From the NCBI GenBank assembly GCA_020637855.1, contig JACKJR010000009.1, positions 1 through 60,966 of the forward strand: 60,966 bases of DNA, read 5' to 3'. A model generated the notes under the pieces. That model worked only from the letters and a program-made list of their open reading frames with translations, searched no databases and was not told where the DNA came from. The position numbers were made by a program, and so were the translations under genes. Of this stretch, positions 36,296-44,558 are shown one piece after another (within the stretch, counting starts at the first letter, position 1; every line of letters starts with the position of its first letter). This DNA comes from Rhodobiaceae bacterium (lineage in GTDB: Bacteria > Pseudomonadota > Alphaproteobacteria > Rhizobiales > Tepidamorphaceae).

Positions 36296-36316
36296 CGAAA
36301 CCTTTGGTTTCGATTT
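36296..36316 (+). terminator. Terminator after tRNA-Glu
   Basis: A 7-bp stem CGAAACC / GGTTTCG with loop TTT and downstream ATTTT lies 83 bases after the tRNA. A GC hairpin (CGCCGG/CCGGCG, 36263-36278) precedes it. Confidence 0.6.
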
Positions 36317-36539
36317 TCTATCTTACACCAGGTTGCTTGCGGTCACGGCTCCGATGGAGCGGCCAAAAAATTGGCCGGTCGCGCAGTTGCGCTCCGGATG
36401 CGGGCTTACACTCAGCATCTTGAGCGATGCAGTAGCCCCCAAGCCGCGCTTTGCGAGACGGGCTGCCGCGTCTAAAGTCCCTCACCAATGCGAATGACAA
36501 GGGTTCAAACCCTGAGCACTGGGAGGAGATAAGCCGCAA
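36317..36539. other. Non-coding spacer before the BKACE gene
   Basis: With the tRNA trailer the whole gene-free stretch runs from 36213 to 36539. I see no coding sequence or clear promoter. Just before the gene there is a good ribosome site GGGAGGAG (36521-36528). Confidence 0.4.
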
Positions 36540-37373
36540 ATGGCAAAACCTTGCATCATCACCGTCGCGATCACCGGCTCAGTGCCGCGCAAGGAGAACA
36601 ATCCCGCGGTTCCGATCACGGTGCCGGAGCAGGTTGAATCCACCCATGAAGCCTTTGAGGCCGGGGCGACGCTGGCGCACGTGCATGTGCGCAACGACGA
36701 CGGTTCGACCACATCGGATCCGGAAAAATTCGGGCGCCTGAAGGAAGGTATCGAGAAGCATTGCCCCGGCATGATCGTGCAGTTCTCGACCGGTGGGCGC
36801 TCGGGGCAGGGGTCTGAGCGCGGCGGCATGCTGTTCCACCGACCCGACATGGCGTCGCTGTCGACGGGGTCGTGCAATTTCCCGCTGCGTATCTACGAGA
36901 ACCCGCCTGAGCTGATCGAGGATCTGGCGGCGAAGATGATGCAATATGACATCAAGCCGGAGATCGAGGCGTTCGACCTTTCCATGCTCTACCAGGCGAT
37001 CCGGCTTTGTGAGGAAGGCAAGATCAAGGCGCCACTGCATGTCCAGTTCGTCATGGGCGTGAAGAACGCGCTCCCCGTTGTGCGCGAAGCGCTGGAGTTC
37101 ATGGCAAGCGAGCTTCACAGGCTGATGCCGGCTGCGACATGGACGGGGGCGGGGATCGGCAAGGACCAGCTCACCCTCAACAAGTGGTCGCTGGAGCTTG
37201 GCGGGCATTGCCGAACCGGGCTTGAGGACAATATCCGCTTCGACAAGACGCGGCTTGCCGCGTCCAATGCGGAACTGGTGAAGCGCGTCGCGGAGATGTG
37301 CGGCGAATACGATCGCAGTGCTGCAACTGTGGATGAAGCACGCAGCCTTCTCGGCTTGCGTCCGGCTGCTTGA
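36540..37373 (+). CDS. BKACE-family beta-keto acid cleavage enzyme (DUF849)
   Basis: The BKACE family condenses a beta-keto acid with acetyl-CoA, the founding case being 3-keto-5-aminohexanoate cleavage in lysine fermentation. Visible features are the zinc-ligand pair in TLAHVHVRNDDG, FSTGGRSG, the PEIEAFDLSMLY acidic motif and GGHCRTGLEDNI. Family substrates vary, so the exact one is unknown. Length is 277 residues. The neighbouring aldo/keto reductase starts 11 bases after the stop and is probably in the same operon. Confidence 0.88.
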   Translation: MAKPCIITVAITGSVPRKENNPAVPITVPEQVESTHEAFEAGATLAHVHVRNDDGSTTSDPEKFGRLKEGIEKHCPGMIVQFSTGGRSGQGSERGGMLFHRPDMASLSTGSCNFPLRIYENPPELIEDLAAKMMQYDIKPEIEAFDLSMLYQAIRLCEEGKIKAPLHVQFVMGVKNALPVVREALEFMASELHRLMPAATWTGAGIGKDQLTLNKWSLELGGHCRTGLEDNIRFDKTRLAASNAELVKRVAEMCGEYDRSAATVDEARSLLGLRPAA

Positions 37374-37384
37374 GGATAAATGAA

Positions 37385-38398
37385 ATGGATTACCGCACGC
37401 TTGGCCGCTCCGGCCTGAAGGTTTCGCCGATCTGTCTTGGCACGATGATGTTCGGTGGACGCACGGAGGAAAAGGACGCCGTCAAGATTATCGACCATGC
37501 CCGCGACAACGGCATCAATTTCATCGATACGGCCGACCAGTACAATGTCGGCGTTTCCGAAGAAATCGTCGGCAGGGCGATCAAGAAGAAACGCGATTAC
37601 TGGGTTCTTGCGACCAAGCTCGCCAATCCGATGGGCAAGTCGGTCAACCGGAAAGGGCTATCGCGCAAGTATGTGTACGAAGCCGCGCATGCGAGCCTGA
37701 AGCGGTTGAAGGCCGATTACGTCGACATCTATTACCTGCACAAGGAAGATCATGACACGCCGCTGGAGGAAACCATCGGCGCCATGGCCGACCTGATGCG
37801 GGCAGGTAAGGTGCGTTACATCGGCGTCTCCAACCATCGCTCGTGGCGCGTGGCGGAGATCGTGCGCATCTGCCGCGACCTCGGTATCACGCCGCCGGTG
37901 GTCAGCCAGCCCTATTACAACGCCATGAACCGGATGCCGGAGGTCGAGCACCTGCCGGCCTGCAAGCATTTCGGCCTTGGCGTGTTTCCTTATTCGCCGA
38001 TGGCGCGCGGCGTGCTGTCCGGCAAGTACCTGCCTGGTAAACCGCCGGAGAAGGGCACGCGCGCGGAAGCCAAAGATCCGCGCATGATGCAGACGGAGTG
38101 GCGGCCGGAATCGCTGGAGATCGCGCAGACGATCAAAGCGCATGCCGAAAAGCGCGGCATTACGCCGGGCCAGTTCGCCGTTGCCTGGGTGCTCAACAAC
38201 AAGCTGATCACCGGCACGATCGCCGGGCCGCGGACCTTTGCGCAGTGGACCGATTATCTCGGTGCGCTGGACTACACGTTCACAGCGGAAGACGAAGCGC
38301 TGGTCGACAGCCTTGTTCCCGCAGGCCATCCCTCGACGCCGGGCTATACCGACCCGGCCTATCCGCTGGAAGGCCGGATCAGCCGCGCGGGTGGCTAA
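37385..38398 (+). CDS. Aldo/keto reductase
   Basis: This NADPH-type oxidoreductase of 337 residues has the catalytic tetrad visible: Asp and Tyr in FIDTADQYNVG, Lys in VLATKLANP, His in IYYLHKEDHD. It resembles the YajO/PdxI-like group. I chose ATG 37385 over the TTG at 37370. It overlaps the convergent ArsR gene by 4 bases at the stop codons. Confidence 0.9.
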   Translation: MDYRTLGRSGLKVSPICLGTMMFGGRTEEKDAVKIIDHARDNGINFIDTADQYNVGVSEEIVGRAIKKKRDYWVLATKLANPMGKSVNRKGLSRKYVYEAAHASLKRLKADYVDIYYLHKEDHDTPLEETIGAMADLMRAGKVRYIGVSNHRSWRVAEIVRICRDLGITPPVVSQPYYNAMNRMPEVEHLPACKHFGLGVFPYSPMARGVLSGKYLPGKPPEKGTRAEAKDPRMMQTEWRPESLEIAQTIKAHAEKRGITPGQFAVAWVLNNKLITGTIAGPRTFAQWTDYLGALDYTFTAEDEALVDSLVPAGHPSTPGYTDPAYPLEGRISRAGG

Positions 38399-39075
38399 TC
38401 TTTGAACAGCTTGAGGAAGTGGCGTTCGCCCTCAGGTGAAAAGATCACCACGCGCGACCCTTTCTGCCGGCTGGCCCATCCAAGGCTGTAGAAACGGTCA
38501 AGGAGTGCTGTTCCCAGCGAGCCCGCGAGGTGTGACTTACGGGCGCTCCAGTCGAGGCAGGACCTGCATAGCGGGCGGCGCTGCCGGGTCAGGGGGGCGA
38601 TGTCTATGCCGAGCTGGCTTGCGAGATCACGGCCGGAAGCGCTCAGATGGATGTCTTCGCCGTCACCTTCCAGTGCGCCGCGCCGCAACAGGGAATCGAA
38701 CATCATGACGCCCATGTCGCCGGCGAGATGGTTGTAGCAAACGCGGGCCTTGCGCATGGCTTCATCGCGCGGGCCGGTGCGGGTTCGCAAGTGCCCCTGT
38801 CTTGCGGCGAGGCCCATCATCGTTTCCAGGAGATGGCCGACGTCGGGTCCTGACAGGGCATAATAGCGGTGTCGGCCCTGCTTGCGCTGGGTCAGCAAGC
38901 CGGAACCCTCGAGCTTTCCCAGATGGGAGCTTGCGGTCTGTGATGTGATACCGGCTTCCGCCGCCAGCTCGCTCGCGGTCAGCGCCTTGCCGGACATCAG
39001 GGCCAGCAGCATGTTGGCGCGAGCCGGATCGCCGATCAGATTGCCGAGCAGGGCGATATCAGGACCTTCTTTCAT
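38395..39075 (-). CDS. ArsR-family transcriptional regulator with C-terminal extension
   Basis: The N-terminal winged helix (LLGNLIGDPARANMLLALM, recognition helix ITSQTASSHLGKLEGSGLL, wing RKQGRHRYYALSG) is ArsR-like. It is followed by an extra domain of about 120 residues, giving 226 residues in all. The extension includes cysteines in RPLCRSCLDW and VCYNH, which might bind a ligand or metal. Two matching inverted repeats lie between it and the divergent gene, so it probably represses both. Confidence 0.87.
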   Translation of the reverse strand: MKEGPDIALLGNLIGDPARANMLLALMSGKALTASELAAEAGITSQTASSHLGKLEGSGLLTQRKQGRHRYYALSGPDVGHLLETMMGLAARQGHLRTRTGPRDEAMRKARVCYNHLAGDMGVMMFDSLLRRGALEGDGEDIHLSASGRDLASQLGIDIAPLTRQRRPLCRSCLDWSARKSHLAGSLGTALLDRFYSLGWASRQKGSRVVIFSPEGERHFLKLFKD

Positions 39076-39076
39076 A

Positions 39077-39112
39077 CTTCGATGGTAATCGAAGCATTGA
39101 TGCTTATCAATG
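39077..39112. promoter_or_regulatory. Paired operators of the ArsR-family regulator
   Basis: Two perfect inverted repeats of the same form lie side by side: CTTCGAT-N4-ATCGAAG (39077-39094) and CATTGAT-N4-ATCAATG (39095-39112). The shared pattern is CWTYGAT-N4-ATCRAWG, 18 bases centre to centre. They fill the 71-base gap between the divergent genes, the first starting 2 bases from the regulator's ATG. Confidence 0.7.
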
Positions 39113-39146
39113 TGTCAAACGGACTCATCCGAGCAAGGAGTCCGTC

Positions 39147-39464
39147 ATGATCACCTGTTTTATTCGCTATCACATCGACCCTGCCAAGAGAGAGCAGTTC
39201 ATCACCTATGCCCGCAATTGGGGCGAGGCCATTCCGCGATGCGGAGCGGAGCTGGTCGGCTATTACGCGCCGCATGAGGGCTCGGCGACGCTGGCATATG
39301 GCGTTTACAATGTCGGCAGCCTTGCGGAATACGAAGCCTACCGGGAGCGGCTCGCAGCCGATCCGGCAGGGCGCGAGAATTACGAATTCGCCCGGCGCGA
39401 GCGCCTTATCCAGCGCGAGGACCGGGCGTTCCTGAAGCTCGCATCGTCCGGGGTCGTGTGCTGA
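39147..39464 (+). CDS. NIPSNAP-family protein
   Basis: The 105-residue dimeric alpha-beta-barrel-type protein starts MITCFIRYHIDPAKREQFITYARNW and has the family pattern LVGYYAPHEGSATLAYGVYNVGSLAEYEAYRERL. Function of bacterial members is mostly unknown. It is the first gene divergent from the ArsR regulator and probably its target; the DMT gene begins 1 base after its stop. Confidence 0.85.
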   Translation: MITCFIRYHIDPAKREQFITYARNWGEAIPRCGAELVGYYAPHEGSATLAYGVYNVGSLAEYEAYRERLAADPAGRENYEFARRERLIQREDRAFLKLASSGVVC

Positions 39465-39465
39465 C

Positions 39466-40380
39466 ATGAAAGCGGATACTCGCTTCGGTGTGGAGCTTGC
39501 GCTGCTGGCTTTGCTGGCGCTGCTTTGGGGATCGTCGTACCTGTTCATCAAGGTTGCGCTTCGCGATATTCCGCCGTTCACGCTGATCGCCATCCGGGTC
39601 ACCATTGCCGCGATCTTCCTGCTCGTGGTGATGCGTTGGCATGGACTTTCGTTACCGCACGGCGGGGCGGATTGGCGCAGGCTTTTCATCCAGTCGTTCT
39701 TCAACAGCGTTGGAGCCTGGACGGTTCTGGCCTGGGGGCAGCAATACATCAGCAGCGGCCTTGCCAGCGTCCTCAACTCGACGTCGCCGCTGTTCGTGTT
39801 CCTGATCACGTTTGCGGTGACGCGCCACGAACCCGTGAACGGGCGCAAACTGGTGGGCGCGCTTGTGGGCATGACAGGCGTCGTGCTTGTCATCGGACCG
39901 CAGGTGCTTTCCGGCATTGGTCTTCAGGCCGCGGGTTCCGTAGCCGCTCTGACCGGGGCGCTGCTCTATGCGGGGGCGGCGATATACGGCCGCAATCTCA
40001 ACCATCTTCCCGCAACGGTCACGGCGGCGGGAACCATGATCTGCGCGTCGCTTTGCCTTGTGCCGGTTGCAATCGTTCATGACAGGCCGTGGACGCTGGT
40101 GATCTCGCCGCCCTCGGCTGCGGCCGCGGTCACGCTGGCCGTGTTGTGCACCGGCGTGGCGCTGCTGATCTATTTCCGGCTTGTGCGGACGCTTGGTTCA
40201 ATGGGCGTTGCGAGCCAGAGCTATCTGCGTGCCGGGATCGGCGTTGTGCTGGGCATCATCGTTCTTGGGGAAAGCTTCGGCGCGATGGTCGCGGCGGGGC
40301 TTGCATGCGCCATCATCGGCGTCGCGCTGATCAACATGCCCGTCCGCGAACGGTCCGGCTTCACCTCTGCCGGGCGATGA
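39466..40380 (+). CDS. DMT-superfamily (EamA) exporter
   Basis: The 304-residue membrane protein has two EamA halves and about ten hydrophobic segments (LLALLALLWGSSYLFIKVAL; TGALLYAGAAIYGRNL; GVVLGIIVLGESF). It follows the NIPSNAP gene directly (1-base gap), which indicates an operon under the two ArsR operators. The exported compound is unknown. Its last 20 bases overlap the convergent mntR gene. Confidence 0.87.
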   Translation: MKADTRFGVELALLALLALLWGSSYLFIKVALRDIPPFTLIAIRVTIAAIFLLVVMRWHGLSLPHGGADWRRLFIQSFFNSVGAWTVLAWGQQYISSGLASVLNSTSPLFVFLITFAVTRHEPVNGRKLVGALVGMTGVVLVIGPQVLSGIGLQAAGSVAALTGALLYAGAAIYGRNLNHLPATVTAAGTMICASLCLVPVAIVHDRPWTLVISPPSAAAAVTLAVLCTGVALLIYFRLVRTLGSMGVASQSYLRAGIGVVLGIIVLGESFGAMVAAGLACAIIGVALINMPVRERSGFTSAGR

Positions 40381-40804
40381 AGCGCTTGAACGCCTCGAGC
40401 GTCTCGTCGCTGACGTGATGCTCGATGCCCTCTGCGTCGATACGGGCGGTGTCCTCGCTGACGCCAAGTGCCCTCAGGAAGGCTTCCACGGTTTGATGGC
40501 GGGCACGGCTTTCGAGGGCCAGGAGCTGGCCGCTTTCAGTCAGGAACACACCGCGATAGGGGCGCTGTGTCACGAGGCCTTCGTCGGCAAGGCGTTTGAG
40601 CATCTTGGCGACGGTCGGCTGCGAGACGCCGAGATGGGTTGCAATGTCGACCTGGCGGGCTTCGCCATCGCGGCCGATGAGGTCTGAAATCAGTTCGACG
40701 TAATCCTCCACCAGCGCGCTGCGGCGTGCCTCGCGCACGTGGCGGAAGCCTTCCGAGTGGGTCTCGGCGTCCGGCAATGAATGCGTTGCGGCCCGTCTTG
40801 GCAT
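40361..40804 (-). CDS. mntR: Manganese-responsive repressor MntR (DtxR family)
   Basis: The 147-residue DtxR-type regulator has the DNA-binding helix pair (DIATHLGVSQPTVAKMLKRLADEGLV) and a dimerisation domain with metal-site residues in DAEGIEHHVSDETL. It lacks the C-terminal SH3-like domain, as in MntR and unlike DtxR. The start is the ATG at 40804; an ATG at 40852 would add 16 residues. It is divergent from sitABCD, whose promoter carries an MntR box. Confidence 0.92.
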   Translation of the reverse strand: MPRRAATHSLPDAETHSEGFRHVREARRSALVEDYVELISDLIGRDGEARQVDIATHLGVSQPTVAKMLKRLADEGLVTQRPYRGVFLTESGQLLALESRARHQTVEAFLRALGVSEDTARIDAEGIEHHVSDETLEAFKRFIARQR

Positions 40805-40941
40805 GCGGTTCTTTCGCGTTTCCTCAGGTGTTTGAAATGATTGTCCCTGCAATTCAGAATCATAGCAAGGGCTTAAATCTGTACATTGAGTTGATACCCT
40901 AAAGCCGCCGCATCTGACAAGGTTCTATGAAATCAAGCCTA

Positions 40942-40970
40942 TTGCCATTAAATTAGCCTTTGCTATATTT
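40942..40970 (+). promoter_or_regulatory. sit promoter with MntR box
   Basis: The inverted repeat around AGCCTTTGCTA (40955-40965, with flanking AAATT and TATTT) agrees closely with the E. coli MntR box, whose core is ATAGCCTTTGCTAT. A plausible promoter overlaps it: TTGCCA at 40942-40947 and TATATT at 40964-40969, 16 bases apart, so bound MntR would block RNA polymerase. It is 27 bases upstream of sitA. Confidence 0.78.
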
Positions 40971-40996
40971 ACTGATATGCCATCAGGAAAAGCAAC

Positions 40997-41917
40997 ATGA
41001 GCAGCTGCGGTTTGAGTGTGCGAATTCTCGTTCTGGCGGGGGTGTTTCTCGCTGTTCTGACTGTCTCGCCGCCGATCGCTTCCGCGCGGGAAAAGCTGCA
41101 TGTGGTGACGACCTTCACCGTCATTGCCGATATGGCGCGCAATGTCACGGGCGATGCGGCGGATGTTGTCTCGATCACGAAACCGGGTGCGGAAATTCAC
41201 CGCTACGAGCCGACGCCGCGCGATCTTGTCCGCGCCCATGGCGCCGGTCTCATCCTGTGGAACGGCATGAACCTTGAGCTGTGGTTCGAGCAGTTTCTGT
41301 CCAATCTAGGCGATGTCCCCGCCGCCACGCTCAGCGATGGCGTCACCCCGATCCCGATCAGCGAAGGAGGCTATGAAGGCAAGCCAAACCCGCATGCATG
41401 GATGTCGCCGGACAATGCGCTGATTTATGTCGACAACATCCGCGATGCACTGTCCGCGCAGGATCCGGCCAATTCGGCCATCTATGCCGCCAATGCCGAG
41501 GCCTACAAACAACAGATCACCGACACGATCGCGCCGCTCAAAAAGGCAATTGCGGGGGTGCCGGAAAAACAGCGCTGGCTGACGACCTGTGAGGGTGCGT
41601 TCAGTTATCTCGCCCGCGATCTCGGCATGAAGGAAGTTTACCTGTGGCCGATCAATTCCGACCAGACCGGCACGCCGCAGCAGGTGCGCAAGGTGATCGA
41701 TAGTGTACGCGAGAACGCCATTCCCGTCGTCTTCTGCGAAAGCACGGTCAACACCGATCCGGCCGAACAGGTTGCGCGCGAGACAGGCGCGAAATATGGC
41801 GGCGTTCTGTATGTCGACAGCCTGTCGGAAGCCGATGGCCCGGTGCCGACCTATCTCGATCTGCTCAAGGTCACCACGGAGACGGTGGCCAGGGGGCTGA
41901 CCGCGGCAACCAACTGA
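40997..41917 (+). CDS. sitA: Manganese ABC transporter binding protein SitA-like
   Basis: The 306-residue cluster A-I solute-binding protein has a Sec signal (cleavage near IASA-REK) and the metal ligands expected for Mn/Fe binding: His in EIHRYEPTPRD, His in NPHAWMSPDNA, Glu in VVFCESTVNTD and Asp in LYVDSLSEADG. The lack of a His-rich loop argues against a ZnuA-type zinc carrier. It is the first gene of sitABCD. Confidence 0.92.
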   Translation: MSSCGLSVRILVLAGVFLAVLTVSPPIASAREKLHVVTTFTVIADMARNVTGDAADVVSITKPGAEIHRYEPTPRDLVRAHGAGLILWNGMNLELWFEQFLSNLGDVPAATLSDGVTPIPISEGGYEGKPNPHAWMSPDNALIYVDNIRDALSAQDPANSAIYAANAEAYKQQITDTIAPLKKAIAGVPEKQRWLTTCEGAFSYLARDLGMKEVYLWPINSDQTGTPQQVRKVIDSVRENAIPVVFCESTVNTDPAEQVARETGAKYGGVLYVDSLSEADGPVPTYLDLLKVTTETVARGLTAATN

Positions 41918-41944
41918 ATGGTGCAGTAAAGAGCAGAGCAGAAC

Positions 41945-42850
41945 ATGGATGCCTTGTCCCGCATCGAGATGAAAGACACAGCCCAGGCCGGGCTATGGGC
42001 GCGCGATGTCACTGTGACCTACCGCAATGGCGTCACAGCGCTGCGCAAGGCGAGTTTTGCCATACCCTACGGCACCATCACTGCTCTCGTCGGCGTCAAC
42101 GGTGCGGGCAAGTCCACCCTGTTCAAGGCGATCATGGGTTTCCTGCCGCTTGGCGAAGGCGATATCGGCATCCTTGGCGAGAGCGTCGGTACGGCGCTGA
42201 AGAAGGGGCTTGTGGCCTATGTGCCGCAAGCGGAAGAAGTCGACTGGTCGTTTCCGGTGCTGGTCGAAGACGTGGTGATGATGGGGCGCTATGGACGCAT
42301 GGGGTTCCTGCGTATTCCGTCCGCGACGGACCGTGAAGCCGTACGCCAGGCGCTCTCGCGCGTCGGCATGCAGGATTATGCCAAACGCCAGATCGGCGAA
42401 TTGTCCGGCGGGCAGCGAAAACGGGTTTTTCTGGCCCGCGCGCTTGCGCAGGACGGCAAGGTGATCCTGCTGGACGAACCGTTCACTGGCGTCGACGTGA
42501 AGACGGAAGCCGCCATCATCAGGCTGCTGAAGGAGCTGCGCGACGAAGGCCGCGTCATGCTGGTCTCAACCCACAACCTCGGCTCGGTACCGGAGTTCTG
42601 CGACCAGACGGTGATGGTCAAGGGTACGGTGCTGACCTACGGGCCCACCGCGATCACCTTCACCCGCGAAAACCTGGAAAAGGCCTTCGGCGGTGTGCTG
42701 CGCCATTTCGTGCTCGGCGGCTCCGACCTGCACGACGATGACGATGCCCGCAAGGTGACGATCCTCACCGATGATGAGCGTCCCTTCGTCATCTACGACG
42801 ACGAGACCAAGACGCTTTCCGACAAGATGCAAGCGGACGGGAAGCGGTGA
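41945..42850 (+). CDS. sitB: Manganese ABC transporter ATPase SitB-like
   Basis: ABC ATPase of 301 residues with Walker A (VGVNGAGKSTL), the signature LSGGQRKR, Walker B (VILLDEPFTGVD) and the switch His (VSTHNL). A C-terminal tail of about 50 residues is rich in Asp and continues past the ATPase core. Its stop overlaps the sitC start (TGATG). Confidence 0.93.
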   Translation: MDALSRIEMKDTAQAGLWARDVTVTYRNGVTALRKASFAIPYGTITALVGVNGAGKSTLFKAIMGFLPLGEGDIGILGESVGTALKKGLVAYVPQAEEVDWSFPVLVEDVVMMGRYGRMGFLRIPSATDREAVRQALSRVGMQDYAKRQIGELSGGQRKRVFLARALAQDGKVILLDEPFTGVDVKTEAAIIRLLKELRDEGRVMLVSTHNLGSVPEFCDQTVMVKGTVLTYGPTAITFTRENLEKAFGGVLRHFVLGGSDLHDDDDARKVTILTDDERPFVIYDDETKTLSDKMQADGKR

Positions 42851-43707
42851 TGGACGTTCTGCTGCAACCGTTCGCATACGGCTATATGACAAATGCGATG
42901 TGGGTCAGCGCGCTTGTCGGCGGGGTCTGCGCCTTCCTGTCCGCATATCTGATGCTCAAGGGATGGTCGCTGATTGGCGATGCGCTAAGCCACGCAATCG
43001 TTCCCGGCGTTGCTGGCGCCTACATGCTCGGCCTGCCGTTTGCGGTCGGCGCTTTCCTGTCGGGTGGTCTCGCCGCAGGCGCGATGCTGTTTCTCAATCA
43101 GCGCACGGGCCTGAAGGAAGACGCCATCATCGGTATCATCTTCACGAGCTTTTTCGGCCTCGGGCTGTTCATGGTTTCGGTGTCGCCTGTGCCGATCGAT
43201 GTGCAATCGATCATCCTTGGAAATATTCTCGCGATTTCCCCGTCCGACACTTTGCAGCTCGCCATCATCGGCTTTGTTTCGCTGGCTGTGCTGCTGGCAA
43301 AGTGGAAGGACCTGATGGTGGCATTCTTCGATGAAGACCATGCCCGTTCCATTGGCCTCAATCCGGACCGTTTGCGCCTCATCTTTTTCGTGCTGTTGTC
43401 GGCGTCCTGCGTCGCGGCTCTGCAAACGGTCGGTGCGTTCCTGGTCATTGCCATGGTCGTGACACCGGGCGCCACCGCCTATCTGCTGACGGACCGTTTT
43501 CCGCGGCTGCTGGCAATCAGCGTTGCCATAGGTGCCGCGACAAGTTTCGTTGGCGCCTATGTCTCGTACTTTCTCGACGGCGCGACAGGCGGGATCATCA
43601 TCACGCTGCAGACGTTGCTGTTTCTCGGCGTCTTCGTGTTCGCGCCCAAGCACGGGCTGCTTGCCGCACGCCGACGTGCTGCTGACGCAATCGCGAGTGC
43701 GAAGTGA
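42850..43707 (+). CDS. sitC: Manganese ABC transporter permease SitC-like
   Basis: ABC-3 permease of 285 residues with about eight hydrophobic segments, including MLKGWSLIGDALSHAIVPGVAGAYML near the start, the family hallmark. It begins at ATG 42850 (a GTG precedes at 42847) and overlaps sitB and sitD by one base each (TGATG), so the operon is translationally coupled. Confidence 0.92.
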   Translation: MDVLLQPFAYGYMTNAMWVSALVGGVCAFLSAYLMLKGWSLIGDALSHAIVPGVAGAYMLGLPFAVGAFLSGGLAAGAMLFLNQRTGLKEDAIIGIIFTSFFGLGLFMVSVSPVPIDVQSIILGNILAISPSDTLQLAIIGFVSLAVLLAKWKDLMVAFFDEDHARSIGLNPDRLRLIFFVLLSASCVAALQTVGAFLVIAMVVTPGATAYLLTDRFPRLLAISVAIGAATSFVGAYVSYFLDGATGGIIITLQTLLFLGVFVFAPKHGLLAARRRAADAIASAK

Positions 43708-44555
43708 TGGAGTTCGATCTTTTCACCCCGTTTCAGTTCGGCTTCATGCAGAATGCGTTCTGGATCGCGCTGCTGCTGGCACCGCCGACAGCGATGCTGT
43801 CGTGCTTCCTGGTTCTCAAGGGATGGTCGCTGATGGGAGATGCGATCAGCCATGCGGTTCTGCCGGGGATCGTCATCGCCTATATCATCAACATCCCGCT
43901 GATCATCGGCGCGTTCGCCGCCGCGATGACCTGCGCGCTGCTGACCGGCTACCTGAAAGACAATAGCCGGGTCAAACAGGACACCGTGATGGGCGTGGTG
44001 TTCTCCGGCATGTTCGGCTTCGGCATGGTGCTCTACACCAAGATCAGGACGAATGTGCATCTGGAGCACATCCTGTTCGGCAATATGCTGGGTGTTGATG
44101 CAGGCGATTTGTGGATGGCGGGCTCTGTTGCGCTGGCGGTCACGCTGATCCTTCTCTTCAAGTGGAAGGATCTGCTGCTGCATGCGTTCGATCCGGCGCA
44201 GGCAAAGGCAACCGGGCTTGCGGTGCGTGTCTTGCACTACGGGCTTCTGGCCATCCTGTCGCTGACGATCGTTTCAACGCTGAAGGCGATCGGCCTGATC
44301 CTGGCGATCGGCCTGCTGATTGCGCCGGGTGCGATCGCGTTTCTCGTTACGCGCCAGTTCAGGCACATGATGGTGGTGGCGGTGATCGTCACGATCATCG
44401 CCACGACCGGGGGCGTCTATGCGAGCTTCTGGATCGACAGCGCACCCGCACCGACGATCATCCTGATCCTGGCCGGCACTTTCGTTCTCGCATTCGTGTA
44501 CAGACAGATGCTCAACATGAGCCGAGAAGCGGCAACCGGTGCCGGCAATCTATAA
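43707..44555 (+). CDS. sitD: Manganese ABC transporter permease SitD-like
   Basis: This second ABC-3 permease, 282 residues, is homologous to sitC (LKGWSLMGDAISHAVLPGIVIAYIINI; RQFRHMMVVAVIVTIIATTGGVYASFW). The pair would form the channel with SitB as ATPase. Its stop is 3 bases from the end of the convergent coiled-coil gene; no terminator is visible. Confidence 0.92.
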   Translation: MEFDLFTPFQFGFMQNAFWIALLLAPPTAMLSCFLVLKGWSLMGDAISHAVLPGIVIAYIINIPLIIGAFAAAMTCALLTGYLKDNSRVKQDTVMGVVFSGMFGFGMVLYTKIRTNVHLEHILFGNMLGVDAGDLWMAGSVALAVTLILLFKWKDLLLHAFDPAQAKATGLAVRVLHYGLLAILSLTIVSTLKAIGLILAIGLLIAPGAIAFLVTRQFRHMMVVAVIVTIIATTGGVYASFWIDSAPAPTIILILAGTFVLAFVYRQMLNMSREAATGAGNL

Positions 44556-44558
44556 GGA

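Noticed and set aside
36135..36497. An open frame overlapping tRNA-Glu and the trailer
   Set aside because: It begins inside the tRNA boundary, has no ribosome site and no recognisable protein features.
36496..36530. A T-arm-like sequence (AGGGTTCAAACCCT) resembling a tRNA remnant or attachment site
   Set aside because: Only the T-arm-like piece is present, with no acceptor or anticodon stems, and it does not repeat the end of the nearby tRNA-Glu, so no attachment site is supported.
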